Part shown: positions 31,420-46,189 of the stretch, piece after piece
Layout of the letters: every line of letters begins with the position of its first letter
How positions within the stretch are numbered: position 1 is the first letter of the stretch
Assembly: GCA_024349245.1 (NCBI GenBank)
Contig: JALDNG010005448.1
Span: forward strand, 30,791-94,790
Direction of reading: 5' to 3'
Origin: Neodontobutis hainanensis
Lineage: Eukaryota; Chordata; Actinopteri; Gobiiformes; Odontobutidae
DNA length: 64,000 nt
Translations under genes and position numbers: made by a program
Notes under the pieces: generated by a model
What the model was told of the DNA's origin: nothing
The model's input: the letters and a program-made list of their open reading frames with translations, nothing else
The model's database searches: none

Positions 31420-32576
31420 GCGATGCGGTCCTTCAATGAGGCCCGGACGCCATGACCCGAGACCAGTCGAGTCCAGTGGTAAAGGCCCCCGATCCTTTAC
31501 CCTCTGATATGAGTTTCTAAAGACCCTTGAAAACTCTTTTCTGGAAACCAAAAAAGAGTGGCTAACAGCCGACAGATCCCCTGCTATACCAGAGAAATCT
31601 GCCTTCAAGGGTCCAAAGAAACTCACATCCAGAGGCTGCAGGATGTGAGAGGTGTGTGGCGGTAAGCACAGAAGAATGACCCCTTCCCTCTGTGCTGCCC
31701 GGACCAGCTCTGGTTCTAGGTGGGATTGGTGGCCGTCCATCACTAGCAGCAGTGGCCGCTCCTTGGTGACATATAGGAGGAAATGCCTGACGAACCACTT
31801 CAGGAACAGGTCACTGTCTATGTACCCCACCTGCAACTTCCCATAGAGGGCGTTAGGGACCCCATCCTTGAGGTAGGGCCCCCAGGATATCTCCTTGTAG
31901 ATAATAAATGGGGACATCCTCCCCAGCCACGTTGAAGCAGGCCAGGACTGTGACGTGGTCCCTGGTGCCCTGGGCCTCCTTGTAGACATGTTTTGTCCCC
32001 CGGGACACAACAACCTTTCTTTTTGTGAAGTCCAGCTGAAACCCTGTCTCGTCGCAGTTGTAAATCTGATGGGGCTTCTCCCTCAACCCATGCTCCTCTA
32101 GGGTGGTTTTGAGGAGCCTAAAATATTCTTCAATTGGCCCCCTCTTGGCACACGAAGCCCTCCCGCGGTCAATAATGTCTGGGGTCAGGATGGTGAGCTC
32201 ATGGTGGTGGCGTTCCCTGAAGTTAATCCACTACGTCTGGCTCAGCGCCACCCTTGGTGTTTCTGGGTGGAGCAGGTTGTACAGAGCCAGAGCGTGGGCC
32301 AGAACCTGAGGCTTTGTCAGAGGAAACCCGTAACTTACAGCATACTTCTTCTTCTTCTTCAGGAGTGAGAAGTGGCCTCTGACCATGAACACAGTCAGAG
32401 GCCACCCTTCCTCTGACTTGGTCATTCAAGCTGGACCTAGGGACCCCAAACTGAGCAGCTGCCTGCCTGATGGTGAGCCTGCCTGCTTCCACCTCCTCCT
32501 TGGCTTGTGCCATGGCCTCCAGGGTCCATTTTCTTGTCTTACTCTCCCTTTTCTTTAGCTGCCTAATATTTGGCAT
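31420..32576 (-). pseudogene. pogo/Tigger-type transposase, broken
   Basis: The start MPNIRQLKKRE (32576) leads into a pipsqueak-type helix-turn-helix: RKWTLEAMAQAKEEVEAG, then LTIRQAAAQFGVPRSSL. After a frame change in a GAA-rich stretch (about 32350) come FPLTKPQVLAHALALYN, a TAG stop near 32232, and EEHGLREKPHQIYNCDETGF. The catalytic Asps are visible in CDETGF (about 32045), LLLVMDGHQSH (about 31740) and HILQPLDVSFFGPLK (about 31630), giving a DDD triad as in pogo-group enzymes. Another frameshift lies near GEDVP (about 31920). With at least two frameshifts and one stop the protein is inactive. Confidence 0.85.
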
Positions 32577-32769
32577 CTGTTATTTTACAAAAAAGAGAAT
32601 ATAAACACAGTTAAAGAGGGAGCTTTTAAAATAAATATAAAAACAAAATTGCTAATTATTTTAGCACAAGCAAAAATTAAACAGGTTACCTTTTTAACAA
32701 AGTTTTCTCATTTTTGTAATCTTGAAAGTCCTGTGAAGAAAATCACTCACACTTCTCAAACCTACCTTC

Positions 32770-32955
32770 TGTCTCTGTCTATTCTTTCCTTTTCTCTTAT
32801 TTTTTTCCTTTCTTCTTTCTCCTTCCTTTCTCTTTACTTCCTTTCTCTTTGTTTTGTTTTTCTTTTACCTTTCCTTCACTTTCCTTTCTTTGTTTCTCCT
32901 TCCTTGTTTTATTATTTGCTTTCCTTTTCTATCTTTCTCCTCTTTCTTCCTTTAA
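32770..32955 (+). repeat. CT-rich polypyrimidine tract
   Basis: Nearly pure pyrimidine (CTTT, CCTT repeats) within the transposon's 5' part. Confidence 0.8.
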
Positions 32956-33744
32956 AAATAGCAAATAGATAGCACATTTAATAAGCTACATTTTGGATCA
33001 TGTTCTGAAAATGAAACCCATCCTCTCAAGATTCACTCACACAGACACACACAAAAAGATTTTCAATTAAAAACTTACTCAATAGTAATAATGTAATAAG
33101 TAAAATGACATAGCCTAATAATTTTAGTTTACAAATAATTTGGGAGTGTCCCAACTGTACAGATATATTTTACATGTTTTATTTTCTCTTCTTTAAAATA
33201 AACCTAACATTGATTGATTTTATTGTAATTAAAACTGATAATTGATAGAAATAAATAAAAATAATCAAATGTCAACAGATTTTTATTACAAACAACCAAT
33301 TTCTATCTTTGTTCCACATCGGAACAGAGGCTTAAAAAATTATTTGTAAAAAATTAATATTATCGCGACATATGATTGTTATACACTTTCTTGGGTGTCA
33401 AGCTAGCAACAAAACTAACTAAATTATTAACAAACACATCAGTCTGTTACTCAAATTGATTTTACCACCTCTTTTCTTTTATGAAAGTTTTTATTTTGTC
33501 CGCACCCTGATTCAGACACTCGCAAAGACGAGACTGTTGCCAAAGTTAATATGTGTTGAACAGCGTGACTTACCCTTTGACGGTGATCGCTAGACAAAGC
33601 AGCCGTTAAATAAACGGAAACTGCACTATAAGGGGCGTGACCGAATCAAGATAATAGTGACCGACTCAGGATACAGTTCCGCTACCTGGATAATATTTCT
33701 GAAGCTGAAAGGACTCAGCCAGAGACTTTTGTCTCACTGCCAGC

Positions 33745-33960
33745 AGGGCTCTGTCAGAAAGATTTGCTTCCTCTCTTTCTTTTTGTAGTTCCAAGCTCTT
33801 TGTCATGTTGTTTTATGTATTCCTGTAAGTCGATTGTGTTACTAAAGTTGCGAATGCCCTTTTTACAGATGTCGCAATGGCTGTGTTTTCATTCACAGCA
33901 GTAAAATACTTCCACACAGCGCTAGGTTTTTATCTGCCAGCTCCATGATACCAAGACAGA
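33745..33960 (-). pseudogene. hAT-type BED finger remnant
   Basis: On the - strand AVWKYFTAVNE (about 33905) is followed, after a one-base frame change, by KHSHCDICKKGIRNF and DLQEYIKQHDKELGTTKRK. This is the aromatic, CxxC and His pattern of a BED finger at the start of a hAT transposase. The second His position is not clear. AT-rich sequence up to about 34260 on the right would be its 5' untranslated part. Confidence 0.5.
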
Positions 33961-37213
<3,253 letters not shown>

Positions 37214-37359
37214 ATATTTATAAATATACATAAAAATAGACCCACAATGACCGTCTAATTACCGTGAACAATCTGATTGGATCACACTAGTTTTCAGCCT
37301 TGGAACAGACACAGGGGTTGATATGTTCTGTGTAAAGGCAAAGTTGCAAGCATACCAAC
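37214..37359 (+). promoter_or_regulatory. Conserved upstream block of receptor copy 3
   Basis: It matches the block at 24589-24735, including CAATCTGATTGG at about 37269-37280. The copy below it is a pseudogene. Confidence 0.35.
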
Positions 37360-37438
37360 ATGAAGACACAGACTTCTGGGTGTCAATGGACATGAGCGAG
37401 TCGTGTATTCTTTTGACACTGAAAAGCATTTTCTAGAT

Positions 37439-38392
37439 ATGAGTCTGAACAGGACTTACACTAACATCCATCCATGCTTTGAATTTGATAATATGACTTA
37501 CATTTTTTCCAGTAATCCTTCTGTACTCTGTGTACTGGTATATCTTTCTCTTGGACTGTTATCAGCTGCAACAGTTTGTGGAAACCTTGTAATCATCTCT
37601 ATTGTTTATTTTAAGCAGCTCCACAGTTCCACAAATTACCTTATCCTCTCTCTGGCTGTGGCTGACCTGCTCATTGGAATTGTAGTCTTTCCTTTCAGCA
37701 TGGCACATACTGTAACCTCATGTCTCTATCAGGAAGATGTCTTTTGTATAATACGTGACTGTTTTGATGCTATACTCTGTACGTCCTCTATTCTGAACTT
37801 GTGCTGTATTTCTATTGACCGTTATTATGCCATCTGTAATCCTCTCACATATAAAATCACAGTAACCGGTCATGTGGCTGGGATCATGATCTTGGAGTGT
37901 TGCTGTTATAATTGGTATTAGCGTCATTTTAGGAGGATACAGCCAAGGAATCTGTGAAGAAATGTGCTCCGTTGATGTGGTACTGTCAAATGTTATGGGA
38001 CCTGTTTTTGCTTTTTTATCCCTGCAATCATCATGCTCTGTATTTATCTTAAGATTTTCTTTGTTGCTCAGAGACAGAAAAACTTAATCCAGATTTCTAA
38101 ATCTGGATCTATCAGTAAAATGGAGAGGAAGGCCACTAAAACTCTGGGCATAGTGATGGGAGTTTTCCTTTTATGTATGACCCCATGCTTTCTTTGTGCT
38201 GTCTTTCTGCCTTTATCGAATGACATCCCACCACTCGCTCTGTTTGAAGCACTCAACTGGCTCACACTGTCCAATTCAACACTCAACCCATTTATTTATG
38301 CATTCTTCTACAGCTGGTTCAGACCTGCCTGTAAAATGATATTATCTGGACAGATATTCAAAGGTGACTTTTCCAACACAAAATTAATGTGA
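37439..38392 (+). pseudogene. TAAR-like receptor copy 3, two frameshifts
   Basis: It starts MSLNRTYTNIHPC. Compared with copies 4 and 5 it has an in-frame loss of one Leu codon in TM1 (GNLVII, about 37587). An 8-bp deletion in TM4 (at about 37895, loss of GTGACTTG) shifts the frame to an early stop at 37921. A 1-bp deletion in TM5 (about 38010) restores the original frame, so TM5 end to C-terminus (MLCIYLKIFF to SNTKLM) is open to 38392. About 40 codons between the deletions are out of frame and contain stops. D3.32, DRY, CMTP and NSTLNPFIY are present. The upstream ORF is at 37360-37395. Confidence 0.92.
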
Positions 38393-39030
38393 CGTGGTGC
38401 TTGTATCAGATAATACTATCTTGAACCCTGGATCTCAACTGGTGGGTCAGCACCTAAAAGTTGGGGCAGGCAGATTCTTGCGGGGCTAAAAAACTTGTTA
38501 AATTCAAATCAGTGCTGTCAATCAATGAAAAAATGTAATTAAGTTAATAATACTGATAAGATCTGATGAATCACAATTAATACAATTTTAAACAATGTGG
38601 ATAAACAACCATGCAGTGGTTAAATAAAAATGCTTGAAATGTTGAAGAAAACCTTTAATTTGATTTAATCGTCATACTTACATTTATATAATGTTAAATC
38701 AAATATATGCATTTATTGTTTTTATTTTGCAATAATGATTTGTGTCTTAGGGGACAAATGGAACACCTTCTTTCCACCCTCTGACTAAACATTACTTTTA
38801 ACAATGTAGATTTGTGCAACTTACTATTAGACTTAGAGAATCCACTTTTCCTCCAATCACTTCAGAGACTACCTAGCTAACATTTTCAGATGAATATTTC
38901 ACCACTGTAAGGCAAGGCAGTTTATTTACATAGCACAATTCGTACACTGGGTCATTCAAAGTGCTTTACAGAAATAAAAGTCAAATTTAAAATACATAGA
39001 CAAAATTTAGAATAAGAAGCATTAGAAAAA
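38393..39030 (+). other. 3' flank of receptor copy 3 with LINE tail
   Basis: It is nearly identical to 59173-59777 downstream of copy 5. It ends in the L2-like 3' tail (38909-39030; GTTTATTTACATAGCAC, GTGCTTTACAGAAATAAAAG) also found at 4181 and 47880. Confidence 0.8.
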
Positions 39031-40573
39031 TTAAAGCCGCAAGCGGCGATAAAAGCCCTCGCCTCCCTTGTAACCGCAGGGACACATGTACTCGATGCGA
39101 TTTAGGTGTACGCGACTTTCATCCCACATGGTGGACTTCCCTTTTCAGTTTAAGCTGTGGCTGTTTTAGACTTTTCTGTTTGCGCTGAGGTTTCCTATGG
39201 ATGTACCAAGTTTAATTTTTCTACGTTGGAAAAAATTACTTTCACTTTCCATAGGCAGAATGTATTTTAATTTTCCAGGGGTCGCCACTGAGTCATTTCT
39301 TTTTATTATTTTTTCAAATACTTACGATATATCAATATTTCGCCAGGCTTAAGTTTAGTGGCCAATAAAATGTACTTTTTGAGCACATTTACTGGGTCAA
39401 AATTAAGGATAATTTTGCAGAAAATATTAAATTAAATAAAAATATAAATTAAGAAAAAAAAAACAAGAAAAGGCGCTGTCTATTTTGCACACGTGTGTTT
39501 AGCTCATTTTGCCTAAGTTTGGTGTTTGTGGAATGAAGCAGCTATTTTCTGTCAATTTTTAAAAGTGAGGTGTATTCTAAGCCGGTTCACATATTCAATT
39601 CAAAATGGCCGCCTTCTCGTGTGTGATAGGGTGTGGTCCCCATTGGCTTTTATGTTCATAAGCCCATGCTGGATATGTGTACCAAGTTTCATTTGCCTAG
39701 GACAAACTAAAATTTTCCCTTCCCATTGACTTTTTCCACATATTTTCTCCGTTGCCATGGCAACACATTTATAGATACGGGGTGGTTGTCATTGGCTTTT
39801 ATGTTCATCATGACAAAAGAGATGTGTGTACCAAATTTCATGTCTCTATGACAAACTAAATTCTTGGGTCCCATTATAAGTTTGTAGGGGGCGCTGGAGA
39901 GTCATTTCTAAAGTTAACCCTTTTATTTACATATTTTTGTGTTCAGGTCATGAATGTGCATAAACGCTCTTTTGGGTCCAACTTGATCCGAGAAGGCGTT
40001 TGAGAGTTAAGGGATAATTTATTTTTACAAAAATGTCCGCCTCGTTACAGGCTTGCCACACCCACACCCAATAAGATATCAAAAACAAAATGACAACTTT
40101 GTTTGGCCCTTGTGTCTAGATGATACTCACCAAATTTGGGGCCATTTAGAAAAAAACACAATAAGTTAAATCTTTTGGCGTAAGGGGTGCGATTTAGGTG
40201 GTCGAGACTTTCATCCCAAATGGCGGACTTCCTGTTGAGTTTACGCTGTGGCTGTCAAAGACTTTTCTGTTTGCCCTGAGGTGTCCTATGGATGTACCAA
40301 GTTTTGTATTTCTACATTGGAAAAAAATAACTTTCACTTTCCATAGGCCCAATGTATTTTGACTTTTCTAGGGTCGCCACTGAATCATTTTTCATATTTT
40401 TTCGGGACTTCAAATACATACATTTTTCCGATCTTAAACTTTGGGCCCAATAAAAATGACTTTTTGCGCATGTTCATCGGGTCAAATTGAGGATCATTTT
40501 GCAGAAAAATAAATAAATAAAAATTACTCGAGCAAAACAATAGGCCCTTCTGGTTATCACCAGCTCGGGCATA
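39031..40573 (+). mobile_element. Hairpin-ended non-coding element, copy 1
   Basis: It starts TTAAAGCCGCAAGCGGCG (stem GCCGC/GCGGC) and ends with GTTATCACCAGCTCGGGC. It contains one full ~1.1-kb internal unit and part of another, with recurring phrases such as ACCAAGTTTCATTTGCC and GGGTCGCCACTGA. It inserted in the LINE tail. No gene; the 67-codon frame at 39526 recurs in other copies only because the DNA is repeated. Confidence 0.75.
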
Positions 40574-40925
40574 ATAAAAATAGTAATAATACATCAAATT
40601 TATATAGTACTTTTCAGGGGATGCAAAGACGCTTCACATACATAAAATAAAACAGAGCAATAAACATAACAACATATTGCAAAGGAGATTATGACAGGTT
40701 GTAACATTTCTTGAAAAGGTGAGTTTTTAACTGTTACTTAAATGTTTCCAGTGAGTCGGAGGTTCGGATTTTTGGAAGGAGGGAGTTCCAGAGGGTAGGG
40801 GCAGCTATGGCAAAGGCTCTGTCCCCCAAGGTACGGTGCATAGATTTGGTGATAGGGGTGAGGAGATTTGAGTCAGAGTCGCCAAGTTGGCAACACTGCC
40901 ACCAACTATGTACTGTGGTTGACAT
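40574..40925 (-). mobile_element. L2/CR1-group LINE, 3' end
   Basis: The - strand encodes TPITKSMHRTLGDRAFAIAA and PTLWNSLLPKIRTSDSLETFK, the end of ORF2 of a vertebrate LINE. A tail (CAAATTTATATAGTACTTTT) follows. It is duplicated at 60784-61134. Confidence 0.75.
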
Positions 40926-41870
40926 AAAGAAGTGTCGAACAACATTCTACCAGCCCCAATGGAATCCTGTAGAGAGATTTATTTGGACTTTACTCGACAT
41001 GCTAGGTACTCTGGAAACAAAGCAAAAATTTTAATGGAAGGAGTATGTAAAAGCTTATGTACTAGAAACAATTCACTCTTTATGAGTTGATGCTGCAATT
41101 TCCTTGTTTGCCTGTTGATCTAGCCTTTGGGTTGCCAGTGCGCAACAAGAAACCTCAACACATTCAGAGTATGTAAAAAAAAAGTCCAGGCTTGAAGAAA
41201 GCTATCAAGTTGCTTCAAAGAACTAAATTTTCTTAATGATTATTTACACTTTTCTCCTCTGTGGGAATTTTTGCTCTCTCCTTCAGAACTATTAACACTG
41301 AATCTCCCATCTCTTACCGTAAAACTTTTACTAGTAAAATGGCAATGTAAAGCCATGGATCTGTAGTACCAGTAAATACCTTAAAGATGAAAAACTATTG
41401 ACATGACTCCTTCTTCACCTGACTTAAACCCTATTGAGAACTTTTAGGCCCTTCTTAAGCAGGACATTTACAGTGAAGGTAAAAAATACACCTCTCTGAA
41501 CAGTGTCTGGGAGGCTGTGGAGGTGAATGGAAGGCTTATGACTGTTATTGAAAAGAAGGGTGGCTATATTGCTCACTGAGTTTTTTTCATTTATTTCAGA
41601 AATGTTTATTTGTAAATTTTATTTACAAGTTTGTTTATTATTCTCACTTTAAAAGGTGAAAATTAACAAGTGAGAAAATATTTGTTTTTCATTTAGTTGT
41701 ATAATAATTCTGCACACTAATAGTTGCCTACTAATGGTGTACATGTACCGTAGATATTTTCTTAAAAAAAAAGCCTAAACTTCACTTTTACTACTTAAAT
41801 GTTCAGGTTTGAGGGTTTGTTAACAGTTTGGATTGATCAAGAGCACTGTAGTTGTACAATATCAAAATGA
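40926..41870 (+). mobile_element. Tc1/mariner remnant with transposase C-terminus
   Basis: At 41398-41579 the + strand reads SPDLNPIEN, then LLKQDIYSEGKKYTSLNSVW and MTVIEKKGGYIAH, the C-terminal end of a Tc1/mariner transposase including the final catalytic (D/E) region motif SPDLNPIEN. There is an internal stop (ENF followed by TAG). The rest is AT-rich filler and terminal sequence. The whole block recurs at 61135-62061. Confidence 0.7.
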
Positions 41871-41879
41871 ATCCTCAAA

Positions 41880-42680
41880 AATACAACTTGCCTAATTATT
41901 GTGCACACAGTGTAAAGCTGGAAAGGGTTACAAAGTTATTTCAAAGACTTTAGAAATTTACCAGTCTACAGTTAGACAAACAATTTACAAATGGAGATAC
42001 TTTGGGACTGTTGCTACTCTACCAAAAAGTGTTGCTCAATCAAAATGACACCAAGAGCACAACAAAGACTCATCAATGAGGTAAAGAAACAACCCTGAAT
42101 GACAACCAAAAATTTGAATGCATCATTGGAACTTGCTAACATCTCTGTTCATGAGTCTAGAATACATTAAAACACTGAACAAGCAGGGTATCCATGGCAG
42201 GACACCACAAAGAAAGTAAGCCAATGCTTACTAAAAAGAACATTGCTGCACGTCTGAAGTTTGCAAAAGAGCACACTGACACTCCACAGCAGTATTGGCA
42301 AAATGTTTTGTGGACTGAAGAAACAAAGATTGAAATAAGATTTGGAAAAAAAACACAGCGCTACATCTGGCGTAGAACTGTAAAGTAAGGTGGAGGAAAC
42401 ATCATGATTTGGGCCTGCTTGCTGCATCAGGGCCTGGTCAGCTTGCAGTCATTGAGGCAAAGATGAATTCCCAAGTATATCAGACAATTCTTGAGGCTAA
42501 TGTGAGGATCTCTGTACGTCAGCTGAAACTGTGTAGAAGGTGGGTGATGCAGCAGGACAACGACCAAGGACAAAGGACAGACCACAACCCAATAGAGATG
42601 CTATGGATTGTCTAATGAGAGCTATACATACATGAGAGCTAAAGCAGTTCTGCCAGAAAGAGTGGGCTAAAATCCCTCCT
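41880..42680 (+). pseudogene. Tc1-like transposase pseudogene
   Basis: Readable pieces on + in varying frames: KAGKGYKVISKTLE and STVRQTIYKWRYFGTVATLP (41915-42010, helix-turn-helix part), TPRAQQRLINEV (42050), KRTLLHV/AARLKFAKEHTDTPQQYW (42240-42300), NVLWTEETKIEIRFGK (42303-42350, first catalytic Asp replaced by Glu, T-E-E instead of T-D-E), LMQQDNDQ-type (MQQDNDQGQR, 42548-42577, second Asp), HNPIEMLW (42582-42606, third). Stops and frameshifts are frequent. The left edge has the ATTGTGCACACAGTG end. Confidence 0.72.
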
Positions 42681-42773
42681 CGACAATGTGCAGGTCTTTT
42701 TCTACAGAAACAGGAAGCACCTGGTTGAGGTTATAACGGCCACTTACATTTTCCACTGCCATTTTTTAATGTT

Positions 42774-42784
42774 GACTGTGTTCA
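42774..42784. repeat. Target duplication GACTGTGTTCA (left)
   Basis: The same 11 bp recur at 46004-46014, framing the full-length LINE exactly. Confidence 0.9.
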
Positions 42785-45700
42785 CCCCTCCTTGAACCGC
42801 CACCTTATCGTGGTGGAGGGGTTTGAGTGCCCGGATGATCCTAGGAGCTATGTTGTCGGGGACTTTATGCCCCTGGTAGGGTCTCCCAAGGCAAACAGGT
42901 CCTAGGTGACGGGCCAGACCAAGAGCGGAACCCCTTATGGACATTTCAAAATCAAGGACCGTTACGTCGCCCGGTATGGCGCAACCGGGGCCCCACCCTG
43001 GAGCCAGGCCCGGGGTTGGGGCTCATATGCGAGCGCCTGGTGGCCGGGTCTTTCCCCACGGGGCCCGGCCGGGCTCGGCCCGAAAGAGCGACGTGGGGCC
43101 GACCTCCCGTGGGCCCACCACCTGCAGGAGAAACCGTAAGGGGCCGGTGCAATGTGGATTGGGTGGCAGTCGAAGGCGGGAATGTCACCGCGCTGGCGGG
43201 TAAGGAGCCTGAGCTTGTGCGAGAGGTTGAGAGATACCGACTAGAGATAGTCGGGCTCACCTCTATGCACAGCTTGGGCTCTGGAACCCAACTCCTCGAG
43301 AGAGGCTGGACTCTCCACTACTCTGAAGTTGCCTGCGGTGAGAGACGGCGGACCAGTGTGGGTTTGCTCATTGCCCCCCGGCTTAGCCGCCATGTGTTGG
43401 AGTTCACCCCGGTGAACGAGAGGGTCGCTTCCCTGCGCCTTCGGGTCGGGGATAGGTCTCTCACTGTTGTTTGTGCTTATGGGCCAAATGGCAGTGCAGA
43501 GTACCCGGCCTTCTTGGAGTCTCTGTGAGGGGTGCTGGAAAGTGCTCCAACCGGGGACTCCATTGTCTACTGGGGGACTTCAACGCTCACGTGGGCAGCG
43601 ACAGTGACACCTGGAGTGTTTGTCCCAGTTTGTCCATAACGAACACCATGTTCAAGCATAATGGTGTCCATCAGTGCACGTGGCACCAGGACACCCTAGG
43701 CCGGAGGTCGATGATCGACTTTGTAGTTGTTTCATCTGACCTCCGACCGTATGTCTTCTCGGGTGAAGAGAGGGGCGGAGCTGTCAACTGATCCCCATCT
43801 GGTGGTGAGTTGGATCCGATGGCGGGGGAGAAGGCGGGACAGACTTGGCAGACCCAAATGTACTGTGAGGGTCTGTTGGGAACATTTGGCTGAAGCCCCT
43901 GTCAGAGAGATCTTCAACTCCCACCTCCAACAGAGCTTCGACAAGATTCCGAGGAAGACTGGAGACATTGAGTCCGAGTGGACTATGTTCTCCACCTCCA
44001 TTGTCGACGCAGCCACTCGAAGCTGTGGCCTCAAAGTCTCCGGTGCCTGTCGTGGCGGCAATCCCCGAACCCGGTGGAGGACACCGGAAGTAAGGGAGGC
44101 CGTCAAGCTGAAGAAGGAGACCTATCGAGCCTGGTTGGCTTGTGGGACTCCTGAGGCAGCTGATAGGTACCGGCAGGCCAAGCGGGCTGCAGCACGGGTG
44201 GTTGTGGAGGCAAAAACTCGGGTCTGGGAGGAGTTCGGTGAGGCCATGGAAAAAGACTATCGGTCGGCCACGAAGAAATTCTGGCAAACCGTCCGGAGCC
44301 TCAGGAGGGGGAAGCAGTGCCCTGCCAGCACTGTTTACAGGAGGTGGGAATTTGCTGACCTCAACTGAGGATATTGTTGGACGGTCGAAGGAATACTTCG
44401 AGGATCTCCTCAACCCCACCGTCACGTCTTCCACTGAGGAAGCAGAGGCTGAGGGCTCAGAGATGGACTCGTCCATTTCTCGGGCTGAAGTCACTGAGGT
44501 AGTTGGGAAGCTCCTCGGTGGCAAGGCACCGGGGGTGGATTAGATACGCCCTGAGTACCTCAATCTGGATGTTGTGGGGCTGTCTTAGCTGACACGCCTC
44601 TGCATAATCGCGTGGTGTTTGGGGACAGTACCTCTGGACTGGCAGACCGGGGTGGTGGTCCCTCTTTTTAAGAAGGGGGACCGGAGGGTGTGTTCCAACT
44701 ACAGAGGGATCACACTCCTCAGCCTCCCCGGGAAAGTCTATGCCAGGGTACTGGAGAGGAGAATGCGGCCGATAGTCGAACCTCAGATCCAGGAGGAACA
44801 ATGCGGTTTTCGTCCCGGTCGTGGAACACTGGACAAGCTCTATACCCTCTCTAGGGTGCTGGAGGATTTATGGGAGTTTGCCCAACCAGCCCACATGTGC
44901 TTTGTGGATCTGGAGAAGGCATTCGACTGTGTCTCTCGTGGTGCCCTGTGGGGGGTGCTCTGGGAATATGGGGTCCAGGGCCCTTTGCTAAGGGCTGTCC
45001 GGTCCCTGTATGACCAGAGCAGGAGCTTGGTTCACATTGCCGGCAGTAAGTCAGACCTGTTCCCTGTGAATGTTAGACTCCGGCAGGGCTGCCCTTTGTC
45101 ACCGGTCCTGTTCATTATCTTTATGGACAGGATTTCTAGGCGCAGCCAGGGGCCGGAGGGAGTCTGGTTTGGGGACCACAGGATTTCATCTCTGCTTTTT
45201 GCAGATGATGTAGTCCTGTTGGCTCCATCAAGCCAGGACTTTCAATGTTCACTGGGGCAGTTTGCAACCGAGTGTGAAGCAGCTGGGATGAGGATCAGCA
45301 CTTCCAAGTCTGAGACCATGGTTCTCAGTCAGAAAAGGGTGGCTTGCCCCCTCCAGGTTGGTGGAGAGCTCCTGCCTCAAGTGGAGGAGTTTAAGTATCT
45401 CGGAGTCTTGTTCACGAGTGAGGGAAGGAGCGTGAGATCGATAGACGGATCGGTGCAGCTTCTGCAGCAATGCGGTCGATGTACCGGTCTGTCGTGGTGA
45501 AGAAGGAGCTGAGCTGTAAGGCAAAGCTCTCGATTTACCAGTTGATCTACCTACTCTCACCTATGGTCATGAGCTTTGGGTCATGACCGAAAGAACAAGA
45601 TCCCGGATACAGGCGGCCGAAATGAGCTTTCTCCGCAGAGGGGCGGGGCGCTCCCTTAGAGATAAGGTGAGGAGCTCGGTCACTCGGGACGAGCTCAAAG

Positions 45701-46003
45701 TAGAGCCGCTGCTCCTTCACATCGAGAGGAGCCAGCTGAGGTGGCTCGGGCATCTGTTTCGGATGCCTCCCGGACGCCTCCCTAGGGAGGTGTTCTGGGC
45801 ATGTCCCACCGGGAGGAAACCTCGGGGCAGACCTAGGACACGCTGGAGGGACTATGTCTCTCGGCTGGCCTGGGAACGCCTCGGTATCCCCCTGGAAGAG
45901 CTAGAGGAAGTGTCTGGGGAGAGGGAAGTCTGGGCTTCTCTACTTAGACTGCTGCCCCCGCGACCCTGCCCCAGATAAGTGGTAGAAGATGGATGGATGG
46001 ATG
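42785..46003 (+). mobile_element. Full-length RTE-like LINE with 11-bp target duplication
   Basis: The 5' end is CCCCTCCTTGAACCGCCACC, followed by a leader of about 150 bp with a hairpin (CCACCTTATCGTGGTGG). It carries endonuclease and reverse transcriptase regions, then a (ATGG)n tail at 45989-46003. The length of about 3.2 kb, microsatellite-like tail and endonuclease type fit an RTE-like element; clade placement needs a tree. The other copies in the window (19.2, 21.3 and 56.7 kb) are pieces of it. Confidence 0.88.
42937..45978 (+). pseudogene. LINE polyprotein (endonuclease + reverse transcriptase), broken
   Basis: In order: endonuclease start (VTALAGKEPELVREVERYR, about 43190), SVGLLIAPRLSRHVLEF, SLTVVCAYGPNGSAEYPAFL, LLGDFNAHVGSDSDTW, then DFVVVSSDLRPY and the late motif region. 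A linker follows (EAADRYRQAKRAAARVVVEA). The RT has DWQTGVVVPLFKKGDRRV, SNYRGITLLSLPGKVYARVL, MCFVDLEKAFD, GCPLSPVLFIIFMDRISRRS and SLLFADDVVLLAP (catalytic FADD, about 45200). The C-terminal tail is HLFRMPPGRLPREVFWACP, then WERLGIPLEELEE and SLLRLLPPRP, ending at 45978. Frames change near 43530, 43740, 44370 and 45500, and stops lie at 44542 and 44588. Inactive but complete in domains. Confidence 0.9.
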
Positions 46004-46189
46004 GACTGTGTTCAATAAAAACATGATAGATCAGAATTTCTTTGAGTGATTGTTTTTTAGACACATTATGTTTGTCTTAAAATGTGATCTGATCTCCTTC
46101 TAAGTCAAGAGTATTGAACATTTATTCAGAAAACCATTAAATTCTAAAAGATTCACTTACTTTTCTTGCCAATGTATAATATAAACATA

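Larger units (their letters stand above)
30019..33671 (-). mobile_element. pogo-like (Tc1/mariner) DNA transposon
   Basis: Bounded by TA dinucleotides (30017-30018 and 33672-33673). The terminal inverted repeat is TCCTGAGTCGGTC at the left and its reverse complement GACCGACTCAGGA at the right. Subterminal copies of the same motif (30246-30263, 30270-30288 and about 33639-33658) look like transposase binding sites. The 3653-bp body carries a decayed DDD transposase and a PHD-like frame, both on the - strand. Confidence 0.88.

Noticed and set aside
39526..39729. 66-67-codon frame conserved at 39526, 50501 and 51602
   Set aside because: Similarity is explained by duplication of the non-coding element; AT-rich, no domain, and the - strand frames are equally similar.
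43732..44524. - strand frames of 124 and 246 codons
   Set aside because: Shadows of the + strand LINE coding region.
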